From the NCBI GenBank assembly GCA_963969495.1, contig OZ018321.1:131162293-131226292 (forward strand): a stretch of DNA of 64,000 nt, read 5' to 3'. The first letter of the stretch is position 1. Every line of letters starts with the position of its first letter. Below, in pieces: positions 22,824 to 33,697 of this stretch. Under the pieces are notes generated by a model, which had not been told where the DNA came from, searched no databases, and saw only the letters and a list, made by a program, of their open reading frames with translations. Made by a program: the position numbers and the translations under genes. The DNA comes from Ceratothoa steindachneri. Taxonomy: Eukaryota > Arthropoda > Malacostraca > Isopoda > Cymothoidae.

Positions 22824-22828
22824 CCTCG
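22824..22828. repeat. Target-site duplication CCTCG, right of element A
   Basis: Right partner of the duplication at 16889-16893. Element B sequence resumes here, with its zinc knuckle about 70 bp downstream. Confidence 0.9.
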
Positions 22829-23480
22829 GAACCAAGAGACATTAAGCCTATAATTACCACTTCCCCCGCTTTGTTATTCCACAGAAGGCAGATAATCTGG
22901 TTCACCTGCGGAATAGAAGGTCATGTACGCACGAACTGCCCTCAAAATTCTCAATTTAGAAGCATGTCTCCAATCAGGTACACCAGCTTAGTGCCACTCC
23001 TGCTCCTTTCCACTCTCTTCAAGATACCACTACGTCTCTCTCGTCGACCAACAACTCCGGTCAGCAAGTAAATTTTATCTTTAATAAGAGCTCACCGGTG
23101 GTTTGATATTTGAAAATGGAGCCGAGAACAGATGCCTTGTGTCCACCCTTGTACGTGACACTAGGTGCACATGCATCGTGGTACCGAGAATTTACTTCTT
23201 TCAGTCGGTCCTGACAACCAAAAGTTCACTGTAGTCCATGATTACCTCAGCCGAGCAAATTGTTTCCCTATGGTAAAATGCCACATCGAATGTGGGTATT
23301 TGACTGGTTGGGTCGAAATGGTAGCAGCCCTAATCAAGTTTTGCTATGTACTGATTGGAAAGAGCCCCCAGGTTACAAGTAACCCGGTAGCACAACCCAT
23401 GGTAACCCGTGTCGAGGCCACCAGGATTCCCTGGAACCCGTTGCTTTACAAAACCCCGTCGATCCGGAGATCAAGACCCT
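22824..23480 (+). pseudogene. Element B zinc knuckle and protease
   Basis: This is the continuation of the Gag-Pol of element B after the insertion. A zinc knuckle with WFTCGIEGHVRTNC (about 22909-22945) is followed by NCPQNSQF, closely like element A. At 23110-23190, in shifted frames, lies CLVSTLVRDTRCTC, the protease active-site region, where the Gly of the DTG triad has become Arg. The longest open piece starts at 23165 and gives the rest of the protease (VHDYLSRANCFPM and YVLIGKSPQV). Frameshifts separate the pieces. Confidence 0.75.
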
Positions 23481-23699
23481 CTGGGAGGAGGATTTTGCCC
23501 GCACCCAAAAGGGGTGCGCAACTCTCCTTCCCATTTAAGAGAAAGCCAAGACTCAGGAGCAAAAGTCTTCCCGTGTTAGAAAAAGCATCTCATACACACA
23601 CTTTGTGTATTCCCCGCTCTCACGTCCTCCAATCCTCCAGATTTGTCACGATAGTTTATTCTTCGGTCATTTTAGTCATAATAAAACCTCTCAGAGGGT

Positions 23700-24360
23700 T
23701 TTTAAGTATTTTTAATGGCCAGGTGCGGCTAGAGCAATTTTAGAGTATTGCAAATCATGCGATGCCTGCCAAAGGACATCTGCAAAAGGGCGCATCAAGC
23801 CAGCCTCCCTTCCGAAAAGCCCGATCATCTCGGAACCTTTTTCTCATTGAGCCATTGATCTAATTGGCCCTATTCATCCCCCGTCTAGTAAAGGACACAG
23901 TTACGTCCTCCCTTTGATAGACTTCACTACTCGTTTTTCTGAGGCAGTTTCTCTTAAACGCATTGATAGCGTTTCGTGCGCCGAAGCCCTCATTTCCATT
24001 TTTTCTCGGGTAGGAATTCCTAGAGAGGTATTGTCGGATCGAAGAAGATAACTTACCTCCGAGCTTATAGAGTATGTCGGGAAGCTCCTCATGGTAAAAC
24101 CTCTCCTTACCACCTCGTACCACCCAGCCGCAAACGGCGTTTGCAAAAAGCTAAATGGCTCATTGAAAGCAATCCTCAGAAAATTGTGTATCGATCAGCC
24201 CCGAGAATGGCACCGCTTTTTACCCGTGACACTGTTTGCGTTTCGTGAAATCCCCCATAGGACCCTAGGGTTCGTCATCTTCGAATTACGGTATGGCCGT
24301 AATGTTCGAGGCCCCCTTGCTATTTTCGAGGAAATTTTACCAATCCTCGTCTAGATAACG
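23700..24360 (+). pseudogene. Element B integrase core
   Basis: This is a retroviral-type integrase. The end of the zinc domain is CKSCDACQRTSAKGRI at about 23748-23800. The core has AIDLIGPIHPPSSKG with the first catalytic Asp, then VLPLIDFTTRFSEA and VGIPREVLSDRR with the second Asp. In the third motif, HPAANGVCKKLNGSLKA, the position normally held by the catalytic Glu reads Lys. Stops occur after SEPFSH and after SDRRR. The gene lies upstream of the RT start at about 24889, the reverse of the order in most Ty3/gypsy elements. Confidence 0.85.
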
Positions 24361-24720
24361 AAATCCAATCATCCTATTCGTATCTCCTAGACCTCCGAAA
24401 GCGCCTCGAGATATGTGCCGATATCGCGTATCAAAATGCTGAGGTATATTTGGAGAAGTATCGAACTTATTTCTTTCTAATGGCGAAGGAAAGAAGATTT
24501 AAGCCTGATATGGAGGTGCTGTTGCTATTTCCCACGGAGAGTAACAAATTCCTTAGCCAGTGGAAGGGCCCCTTTTCCGTTTTAGAGGTAAAAAGACCAG
24601 TGGATTAACTGATTTGAACCCTCTCAGGAGATAAGGGTTTCCACAGCAATAAGTTAAAAAAATATCACCGCCATGCGTGTATCAACAATATTGTGGCCTT
24701 CGATGAAGAGTCCCCCTTGG
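24361..24720 (+). pseudogene. Element B integrase C-terminal domain (GPY/F-like)
   Basis: In broken frames, RRFKPDMEVLLLFPTESNKF is followed by SQWKGPFSVLEVKRPVD, then SGDKGFHSNKLKKYH. This is the usual end of integrases of this class: a basic strand, the GPF turn and the KLKKY tail. It is continuous with the core upstream and confirms that a whole integrase once stood before RT in element B. Confidence 0.75.
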
Positions 24721-24739
24721 AAGCGGTGTATTCGCTGAC

Positions 24740-25030
24740 CCCTTCAATGTCGTGAATTTAGTATGTATTGAACAAAATGGTGATTACCATATCCCATCTT
24801 TACCTGGACCCGGACTCATCATCCTCCGTACTGGATGTCTCCCCCAGGCTAGCACCTCTTCAAAAGAGTCGCCTGCAACAATGGTAAAATGTATTTGAAG
24901 ATGTCATCTCCAAGACCCCCGTTTGCTCCAATCAATTTGAGCATAACATCGTCTCTACTACTCAAGAGCTTGTTCGCTCGAAAACCAGATGGGTGCCAGA
25001 GCGAAAAGTTCAGAGCCATTGTCAAGATGC
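24740..25030 (+). pseudogene. Element B linker and start of reverse transcriptase
   Basis: NLVCIEQNGDYHIPSLPGP (about 24760-24815) matches the linker of element A (VCIQPDADYPPLSLPGE), which lies there between protease and RT. It is followed by SSKESPAT and, in another frame, FEDVISKTPVCSNQFEHNI and TRWVPERK. These resemble the N-terminal segment of Ty3/gypsy RTs, where the strand before the fingers binds the template. The remainder of RT, RNase H and the 3' LTR are missing, and LINE sequence begins at about 25030. Confidence 0.65.
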
Positions 25031-28000
25031 CCACTAAAAGTATGACTTTGAGGACCCATTCACAGACACTGAGCTCTCTAAAATTATAATAAGTGGCAAT
25101 CTGGAAATTTCCTAGGACCTGTGCTATACGGTAAAAAAGGAATTTAAATAGAAAAGAAGCGGAGGGACAAAATCACCCGTTGAACGGGAAGCTCATAAAC
25201 CTAAGAGAAGATCAGGTTTCGAAGTGAGAAGATCGAAATAATGCCTCAAATTATGAAAATAAAAATATTCACAATGTAACAGGATGGAATGAGAAAAGAA
25301 TCTGATTAAGCAACACCTATTAAGAGGAGGACACGGAAATTATACTACTGAACGAAATGAATATAGACCCAAAAGCGAATAGATCAAATTATACAATTAT
25401 GCCATCTTAACGTAAACCACCAACGACATCAATTTCGATGGTTTTGCATTATCAATGCTTCAAGAAACTCAGAGACTTGAAGGAAACTTATTTGGAGATA
25501 GGCGTAAGGACTTCTATAAGAAATCTTTTCATCATGAGGAGGGACTTCTTGCCCTTCGAAAACTTTGTGGAAGTGTTTGGACAAAAAGAAGAGGCAGTTT
25601 CATGGGGGACCTAAAGGCCCGTAGTTGAGCTTCTGGTTACACTCGAAACTACAATAAGGCGGGCATAGGGCCCGAATTTCCAACTTACTTTGGGCCAAAC
25701 AGGGTCACGAAGCCCGATATAGTCTTAGCAACTCCAGACTTCCAATATAACTATCTCATTGAGAAATGGTCCCCACCAACAAGCGACCATGAGATGATAG
25801 TTCTGACTCTATCTCGAGATCCTATTTAAGTCAGACAGCCCACTAGGAAGTCGTACAAGAACCCTAATTGGAACAGATATTCAGAAGATCTGGCTAGACA
25901 CCGGCAGATAGATTTATTGGAAGCAACCCTAGGGGAGATAGATCAACGACTCGATAACTTGATGGAAGTGTTGATTGAGGCTGACAAGAAGCACGTCCCA
26001 GTTGCGGCATACAGAACACTACGGCACCCACACATGATGGGCCAAAGTAAAAACCTTGAACAGCAATATATCTTCTTGAGAGAAGCCATCGAACATAACG
26101 GACCCCAAAGGGGGGACAGGGCACGGTTGCAACAGGTGAAAGACGAGTTGATTACTGCAACTGCGTTAAAAAGAAGTGCAATGTGGGATCGAGGCATGGA
26201 GGCAATGGACAGCGAATTAAATCCAACCAAACTGGCACAAAATGAACATTACGAGAAGCAAGAAACAAGCTAAGTCCAAACTCGAAATCCACCAGGACGG
26301 GGCAGAGGCGAAAGAGCCCCAAGAGATCGAAGCAGCTTTCCGCGAAAACTGGAAGGGGGTGTTCAATATTCCACCTCATGAAAACGAGGAGTTCGATAGA
26401 GAACAGGAACTAAGGTTGGTTGATAAACTAGAACAAAATTGCCTCGAAATCCTCCTCAATATTGATGCATCTCCAACGCTTTTAGAGGAAGAAGGTATCA
26501 AACTGGTTTCTCTCTAGGTACTGAAAAGAACACTGCTGGATACCTACAGATGGCGCCCGGGGAGTCAGGATTAACAAAGGAGAATCTGGTACCAGCGCCA
26601 GACTCCTTTTGAATAATATAGTACTACTGCTTAACGCCACAATTAGTGCAGTCTTTTTCCCGGCGCAATGAAAAAATGGAAAATTATATTCCTGCCGAAA
26701 CCCGGCAAGCCCATTAAGAGAGCGGGACATTTAAGTCCAAATACATTATTGGAAACATTGGCGAAACAATTGGAAAGAGCGATCAATTACAAATTGATCA
26801 GACATCTGGAAGAATAATCCCAAATATCGAACCACCAGCACGGGTTAAAAAAAATACAGAAGTACCTAAACGGCTCTGGCCGTTCCAGTTAGAAAAATAG
26901 CGAAGGCAAAGTTCGACAGCATTATACCGACATTGTACTTAATGACGTCCAAAAACTTTTGATAAAGTTTGGAGGATCGGCCTTAAGTACAAAATCAGAA
27001 GATAAGGGCTAGCTTCAACCCTAGTAAAATGCCTTTGCGACTAAGTTACAGATAGATCCGACTATATTTTGGTTGAAGGCTTTGACGAACCGAGCTTCGA
27101 GGTCCCTCAGGAGGTCCCTCAAGAGGGCTGCATAAGCCCAATACTTTCCCGCATTTTCACGAAGGTTTTACCAAGCCAACTCAATGTCTCCACGAAGTAC
27201 AAAACCTCGTTGCGACTAGCGCATAAAGGTATGCTCCAACAATGGCGAGGATCACGGCAGCCGAGATCGCAAACATCAACGATTACGAGCGCAAATGCAA
27301 GATCCGCACAAATGCTGATAAGTTCTCCATTATCCCCATAGGGAGCATAGTGAGATGCAAGACCTCCAGAGTACAAATAGAAGACAAAAGGTATCGTTAC
27401 GAAAACGAAAGAAGAGTGATTTGGCCCGAGATCTCCCGACACGGCTACGGGCAACACGAAACAGAAAGACTCCGTCTAGCGAAGGCGAACTTAACTAAAT
27501 TGTTGTAATTTAGAGGCCTAGAAAGAGAAAATAAGAGGAAGATATACAATGCTATCAGGAGAGCCACACTGCTATACCCAGCAGTCCCGATGAATAGACT
27601 CCACAATACAAATGCAGTTAATCTTCATATGTTCCAAAACGCAGCAATCTCTATCATTACAGACACTAGAAGAAAAGAGCATAAAAAGTAAAGAGACTTA
27701 CACAGTGAAATAGACCTTTCATCCACAAATGTTCCCTTCACAACAGAGCTTGCAAAGTATGGAACAAATAAAAGAACATACTTAGCTAGCAAGAAAAATG
27801 AATTATGGGAATCCCGCAAAACTACAGGATCAACAACCAAGGAAATTTCAGGAGCGGGAAACCTGACACGAGAGAAGAACCGCCTCCAATATTCACAAGT
27901 AGATAAGATTGCTAAGCAATTGTACAAAAATCAAACAAGATAATCTGCATTAGACAAGTAAAATAAAAACAAAAACAAACAAAGAAACATAGAGGCTTGA

Positions 28001-28180
28001 GAGCATCCAACTAATGAAGACAGAAGACTGAAGAAAAATAATCTGCAAGAAGAATCCAGGAGATGGCTGGTCACCCAGCAACGAACACTAATTCTCAACT
28101 CATTCCTTCTCATTACTTTACCTAAACACTCACTGTCCACTCTACTCTTAATATATACTTTTATCTTCAATTTATTTCAA
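25030..28180 (+). mobile_element. LINE copy 3 (continued): ORF1 C-terminus and ORF2
   Basis: LINE sequence of the same family resumes with the ORF1 C-terminal domain (about 25038-25240) and runs through ORF2 to about 27940. It is the natural downstream partner of 13815-14327, with the nested LTR elements between. The middle part of ORF1 is not present on either side, so a deletion accompanied or followed the insertion of element B. The 3' region carries A-rich segments with AAAC repeats near 27960-27985. Confidence 0.75.
25241..27940 (+). pseudogene. LINE copy 3 ORF2 (endonuclease, RT, C-terminal region)
   Basis: Starting at ATG 25241, the endonuclease pieces are VTGWNEKRI, IILLNEMNIDPKA with the catalytic Glu, a degraded form of GDLNAR at about 25603, and TSDHEM at about 25788. 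The long open stretch 25917-26273 is the linker between endonuclease and RT. RT traces follow (WKIIFLPKPGKP at about 26677; VPQEGCISPILS at about 27113). The post-palm segment ITAAEIANINDYERKCKIRTNADKFS is kept at 27250-27330. The C-terminus includes KANLTKLL and KRKIYNAIRRATLLYPAVP, interrupted. Many stops make it inactive. It is the closest relative of copies 1 and 2 by shared segments. Confidence 0.8.
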
Positions 28181-28715
28181 GACGTAAGACGTATGATCTA
28201 TGGCAGATTTCAAAACTCTTACTACGGAAGATTTTTTGCAATCAATCCTGATTTTCCTACTAACTGAAGTAAGAATCAAGTCTACTTGAAGAAAACCTAG
28301 AAGAGACGACTACCGATTGGCAAGACTTATACGAGACATCTCTGAAAAGATGATCTTTCCTACCCTTTCCACCCTTTTTAGAGCGAGTCATTTAGGGTAG
28401 CTTAAAGTCTCCATAGATATATACTCCTCGTGCGGGATGCATATCTGAATCTTGCGGCTAACTCGGCGCAGGTCAAAGTTTAGCAAGGGACGGGTTAGAC
28501 CCGTGTGAGCGGCGGACATTAGTGTGGTGTAAGTAAGAAATTATAGGACTAGGTGCTAGGGCAGGAAAGTATGGATACCGACTCTCTAGCTAAATAAGCC
28601 TACTAGATAACTGGATATAACAGCACCCCCTATCTACTTTTAGTATCCTCTCTCTCTTTTCCTTTTCCCTTTTTCGTCGATGAATAAATCAAAGAAGAAG
28701 ATATGCTAGCGAAAA
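28181..28715 (+). other. LINE 3' end joined to LINE 5' leader (copy 4)
   Basis: The block from about 28085 to 28500 recurs at 29405-29800 with scattered changes. It contains the end of one LINE followed directly by the leader of the next. From about 28360 it matches the leaders at 10020 and 13860, including the hairpin block. No independent gene is present. Confidence 0.65.
28454..28506 (+). other. Paired hairpins in LINE 5' leader (copy 4)
   Basis: The outer stem GCTAA/TTTAGC and the second hairpin ACGGG/CCCGT (loop TTAGA) pair well. The inner stem TCGGC/GTCAA is degraded here, with one mismatch and one G-U. Confidence 0.55.
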
Positions 28716-29381
28716 AATAGACTCCACCAAACGGATCCCTTTGCAAGTCGGGAAGGGCGCGCAAAATCCCGACTGGACCACTGTATTTAGGATAAACTAC
28801 GGGAAACATTGAGTGGTGCTTTGTCAGAATGTCAAAGATGTTGACAAGCTTCTTTCGGAACGAGCCACGGAAGAGTCAGAAAGTATCGGTTTTGGAGTCA
28901 AAATTGCCCCTCCCCCAAATCAAGGCCCAAAAGGCAGTCTATTTTCGGCGAACACAAGGCCGATGAAATAAAAGAGGATATTCAGCGTGCTCAGAAAGGG
29001 GCCAAAGTAAATGAAGTTATAAAATTCACTAATCTCAACAACGGCACCGAATATACCTATGTTTTTAAAATGATCTTCCTGGAGACCGACATGGCGAGAA
29101 AGGCAAAAGAGAGCGGCCTATTAGCATTCAATCTAAAAATTAAACCTGAGCAGATCAAAAGCGACTACTTTGTCAGCGTCCAAACGTTCTTTAGCTGCGT
29201 CGCGGTAGAAAACCACGTAACCCGAGAATGCCCCTTGAAAGAAATCAAGTGGCGTTCGGAGTGCAGCAGTAAAACGCATGCATGGCGCGAATGTGACTCC
29301 CAAATCAAGAAGTGTTTGAATTGCAACGGAAGTCACTGCATCATGGCGATGGCTTGCCGAAGAAATAAAAATGAAGAATAA
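28716..29381 (+). pseudogene. LINE copy 4 ORF1 (zinc knuckles)
   Basis: The start aligns with the ATG of the other copies but reads ATA (AAATAGACTCC), so the initiator is lost. After several stops, an open piece at 29070-29381 (103 residues) holds the knuckle block. It has a first motif lacking its first Cys (SCVAVENHVTREC), a second CSSKTHAWREC and a third CLNCNGSHCIMAMAC. The copy jumps directly from here to 3'-end sequence at about 29400, so ORF2 is entirely absent. Confidence 0.75.
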
Positions 29382-29399
29382 GAATCAGAAAGAACAATC

Positions 29400-29805
29400 C
29401 AGAAGGTAGCTTGTCACCCAGCGACCAACACCACTTTACCTAAACACTCACTGTCCACTCTACTCTTACGATATAGTTTTATCTTCAATCTTTTTCAAGA
29501 CGTAAGACTTATGATTGATAGCAGATTTCAAAACTCTTACTACGGAAGATTTTTTTGCAAGAAATCCTGAATTTCCTACCCCCTGAAATAAGAATCAACT
29601 CTACCTGAAAAGGACCTAGAAGAAAAGAATTCCCACTGACAAGGCTTATAAGAGACACCTCTACAGAGACAATCCTTCCTACCTTGTCCACCCTTTTTAG
29701 GGCGAGTAAGTTTGGGAAGCTTAAAGTCTCCATAAATATTCCTCATGCGGGAGTCATATCTGAATCTTGCGGCTAACTCGGCTCAAGCCGAAGTTTAGCA
29801 AGGGA
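29400..29805 (+). other. Second LINE 3' end - 5' leader junction block (copy 5)
   Basis: This repeats the 28085-28500 block. The leader hairpin at about 29771-29800 pairs TCGGC/GCCGA around loop TCAA. The match stops just after AAGGGA, where ORF1 sequence (GACCGACATG) begins at about 29804, so the rest of the leader and the ORF1 start have been deleted. Confidence 0.65.
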
Positions 29806-30275
29806 GACCGACATGACACGAAACGCCAAAATGATCGGCCTATTAGCATTTCATCCAAAAATTGGACCTGAGCAGATCATAAGCAACGACTTTGTCAGCG
29901 TCCAAACTTGCTTTAACTGCTTTGCGTCAGAAAAACACGTAACCCGAGAATACCATTTGAAGAATATTAAGTGGTGTTTAGAGTGCTGTAGTAAAATGCA
30001 TACGTGGCACGAATATGACTCCCAAATCAAGAAGTGTTTGAATTGCAACGGAAGTCACCGCACCATGGCGATGGCTTGCCCCGAGAAAACGTGAATTAAT
30101 TGAAAACAAAAGGAAGGGCAAAACAAGGCTAGAAGAAGAAAAGCAAAACCTTACTTTCGCTAAGGTCGCAAAGGCCACAGCGGAAAAGATGCAACCGCGA
30201 AAAACATAATTGTAGAATATACTGCCATGCATCCTGCATACTCCCGTGTTAAATGTAGCCAATCCAGGATCACAC
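29804..30275 (+). pseudogene. LINE copy 5 ORF1 fragment
   Basis: This is homologous to 29082-29381. An open stretch at 29813-30094 holds CFNCFASEKHVTREY (last Cys of the knuckle changed to Tyr), then CSKMHTWHEY and CLNCNGSHRTMAMAC. A coiled Lys/Glu-rich segment follows, with FAKVAKATAEKMQP, as in copy 2. The copy ends near 30275, where it abuts a LINE on the opposite strand. Confidence 0.75.
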
Positions 30276-30379
30276 TCGAGGGAACTAAACCTCATGATCC
30301 TCATCTCTCCTATGTTGGGCGAAGTGGGATCAGGATCTTGTGCTTTTTGCTCAGGATTGCGTTGTCCGTGGTGGCAAAG

Positions 30380-31165
30380 CCATCAGAGATGCTGGACAAC
30401 TCCTCGTCGATTTGCTCTTGTGTTGCACCATTCATCTCAGGAATTACCTCTGGTAATGACCTTCTTTAAGCGTCCTAGTCTGCATCCGTAAAGTTTTTCG
30501 GGTATGGGCATGGGAGCGTTGGCCACCGTGATGACCATGGTGATATGGTCACTAAGTGTAGGGGGATCAGGCTGCACATGATGATGGAAGGGTAAGTAGA
30601 GGTCCGTAAGCACTATGTCCGGCTTGGTGGCTGACCCTTGGTACATAAACGTCAAGAAGTCTGGTCCGATCCTCTCCGCTGCGCCTCTACGCAGGAGTAA
30701 GTCAAGGTTCTCCCCTTGAACATCCGCTCGAGCGTTGCCAACGATTTTTGATCTAGCGTTAAGGTCGCCAGCTAGGATGACGATCTTGGTCTTCCCGAAC
30801 AGGGTGAACCGATTGTGAATCGGAAGGTACCCTCTTCTTGGAGGTTGGTATCCTGAAATCACTTAAATGTTGCCCATGTATGTCTTAAGAGTGATGGACA
30901 GGAGCGACTTGTCCATTTCTTTCCCCTTTACAAACTGAAGTCCCAATCGCACCGCTACTGCTGCTCCATCAAATCTTTCGCCAGTCAGGTTCTTTTAAAT
31001 GACGTCGTAACCGTGGATCTTGATGGGGTTCTCGTCTTTTATTCCAGTTTTGGAGAGAAGTAGGAGATCAGGGTCAATTTACCTGTATATGTTGTACAGC
31101 TGGTGTTTGTGGTTGGTCCATCATTGCACATTGTGTGCAAGAATCACTAGTCTGTTTATTGTAGC
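30380..31165 (-). pseudogene. Second-family LINE ORF2, APE endonuclease only
   Basis: Starting at ATG near 31168 (MATINRLVILAHN), it continues through DPDLLLLSKTGI, where the catalytic Glu of the usual NE motif reads Lys, then FDGAAVAVRLGLQF. The open piece 30862-30437 has GYQPPRRGYLPIHN, ILAGDLNARSK with the catalytic Asp and Asn, SATKPDIVLTDL and TLSDH with the late Asp and His. The fold is that of APE-type LINE endonucleases, which nick the target to prime reverse transcription. No RT follows. Confidence 0.8.
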
Positions 31166-31229
31166 CATGATTACTTCCTGGGTTTGATCAGAAAATTCTG
31201 GTAATTCGGAGGGCTATACAGCTTGCCAA

Positions 31230-32689
31230 AGCGGAGTTTTATTTTGTACAAACTCACTCGTAAATTTGAGGGTCGAGTCGTACAGCTTTACTTGTTTTTT
31301 TCAGAAGAGTGGTCTTAACCTCGTCTTCCTCAGTTGGGGAGTTGAAAAATCATTTGAAATATCTCCTGCGGATACCCATGGTGATGTCCTCAATAGTGAA
31401 GTTTCCTGTTTGGTTCATACTTTTGTTCACCGCGATGACAAGTTGATCTGCTTGGCATCGAGCGAGTAGGATTTTGAGGTTTGTTTGGAATCGCCTTTTA
31501 GTGCAGTTTTATCCTCTTCTATTGATATCGGGAAAGTCTTTTGTCGAGTCGGCTCCGTGGAGGGGCCGGCAGCGTCCATATCTCCACCAGCAGGTGTAGC
31601 TTCTTTGAGTTCTTGGTCTACTGCTCCAGCTTGATTGGGGGCTGGGGCGGTAGGGGTGGGATTACGCTCCATAACTTTAGGGGTTCTATGCCGTTTGCTT
31701 CCTGCATTCTGTTCTGCTCCATGTTGAATGAGCCAGGAGCCGCCTAATTTAGTACGTGTGCGTGTAGAATGCACGCTAGTAGTTTGCTGGGGATTGAATC
31801 TGATAACTGGAGGACTATTTGTGGCTGAGGTTGGGGTTTGTTGGCTACCGGGGTGGCCTAGACTTTGCTGCACTGGCGTATGTCATACTCGAATAGACTC
31901 TGTCAGATGGCTTTTGCGGTTGTGGTGTCCTCTGCGCACAGCGCACTGCATGCTCATGGTTCTGTGAGGCACTGAGCAATTTAGGCACTTTTTATTTGCG
32001 AGACACAACGCATCCAGGAGTGCTTTTCTTGTCTGCATTCTGAGCAAAGCGTCTCTCTTTTTCGGGGCAGTTGCAGGTGGCGTGTTCCTCAACTTCATAG
32101 CAGGAAAAGCCATCAGAAGGTGGAAATGCTTATCTCACGAGACTTGCATAGTTCCGATAACCATACTGAAGAGTCTCATCTGAGTCATTTGTGCCTTTTC
32201 CGCCATCTTTGATTCTTCGAAGACCACTTTGAAAATATGCGTTAGGTCACGGAATTTGATGACCGTACGACTTTGGCCCAGGCGGGATTTCTCTCGATTT
32301 CAGTCCTGATTTCTCACTCGGTTTTAGCTCCTACCCAGAAATCTATCTGCCTGCCTATTTCCGCCTTTCTTGCGGTGACTGAAGGGGCTGGTTTCGGGTG
32401 GAGTCCGATTTGGGCAAAGCAGATCTGATGCCTCCTTGGAGGTAAGTTTTTCTAAATCCGATAGATTACGGCATATGGCTGCGTATTCGTTTCCGAGTTC
32501 AATGAACTTTTTTATGCTAACATCCAGTTGTCCAAAGATTACCTCGAACACTTGGGACTTAGAAGGACGCTCTTCATTGGTCAGGCGAAGCGAGACCCGA
32601 ATGTCTGGCGGCTCCTCTGGGACGCTCATTGGTCCGACGTCACCACTGTCAAACCAGAGCAGGCACGGTGCAATTTTCTCCCTGCCCAC
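31230..32689 (-). pseudogene. Second-family LINE ORF1
   Basis: The N-terminus (32689-32324, open for 121 residues) has the pattern VSLRLTNEERPSKSQVFEVIFGQLDVSIKKF, a Gag-like RNA-binding fold in shape only. After frameshifts a knuckle block follows: AMKLRNTPPATAPKKRDALLRMQTRKALLDALCL, partly out of frame, then KCLNCSVPHRTMSMQC. The last motif is the third knuckle shared with the other LINE family. The C-terminal region (31873-31427, 148 residues open) is Pro/Thr/Gln-rich and low in complexity. Several breaks make it inactive. Confidence 0.7.
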
Positions 32690-33130
32690 TTTCTAGTCCA
32701 CGTCCGAGAGAGAACAGGAGGAATCTCCAATTAGTCACCCTGTAGACGTTTTTTTAACTTAGTGAGGTGGACATAACCAGAAAATATCTTCAATCTGTCT
32801 ATCTCTTCTCTACTGAGTCCTGGAAGGAAAGGTGGGATAGGGGAGCCACTGATACCCTCCTTTCAAGAAGTAAAGACACAGGAGGAATCTCTAATTAGCC
32901 TGCCTACGCTTGCTACTGCCACTTTTGGGAGCAGAAGGTAGTTATCAGGGCGTAGAAGTGCACCTGTAGGCTGCCGTGGGGTAGTCCTTTCCGAGGGGTT
33001 CACTGGGTGAAAACCTGGAGTTATGTGAGGAACTACGTCTCGCATTAACGAGTCCCCTGCGAGGTGAGGAGGAGGGGGGGGGGGAGGTTAGGGGAACAGC
33101 AAGGGAGCCAATGTCTCAGGGACAGATGTC

Positions 33131-33642
33131 CAAGTCTATCCCGAAAACATGCAACAGTCACGGATTTAGAGGCTTCTTCTTATTCTTGGTCTTGACTCCT
33201 TTACCATGTTGAATAGTCCAAAGCGCGGACGATAACTCTATCTTATCTGCAACTACCCTATGATCGACAATGACAATCTAATGAACAAGAAATGACCAAT
33301 AATATTCTTATGTTAAGATCAAATCATTTTTTTTATCTAAACATTATTCTAGCTTTATATTTTCTGTTTCGTCTGATTGGTCCTAAAACATATTCTTATG
33401 TTAAGATAATTCATATATAAAACCCATTTTTGTTATTTTTTTCATCTTTGCCCAAAAGAAGACCTTTGAAGAGGTTAAAAGATGTCTCGGCTAATAAAGA
33501 TATGCCAATTGCCAACATTTTTTGCCACCTTCTCTTTCTGAAAGGAAAGTTTGAAAAGGTTTAAAAGCTGCAGCGCAAGCTTAACCAAGCGGCAATCGCT
33601 GTTAATTTTAACAAAACTTGTATACAACATGGCCTCTTACCA

Positions 33643-33697
<55 letters not shown>

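Larger units (their letters stand above)
30275..33130 (-). mobile_element. LINE of a second family (minus strand), truncated after endonuclease
   Basis: This GC-richer non-LTR element reads right to left: leader (33130 to about 32690), ORF1 (32689 to about 31230) and the endonuclease of ORF2 (31170 to about 30300). RT is absent, because the sequence stops near 30275 against LINE copy 5 in opposite orientation. Its endonuclease and knuckle motifs are related to the first family, but its nucleotide sequence is clearly different. Confidence 0.8.
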
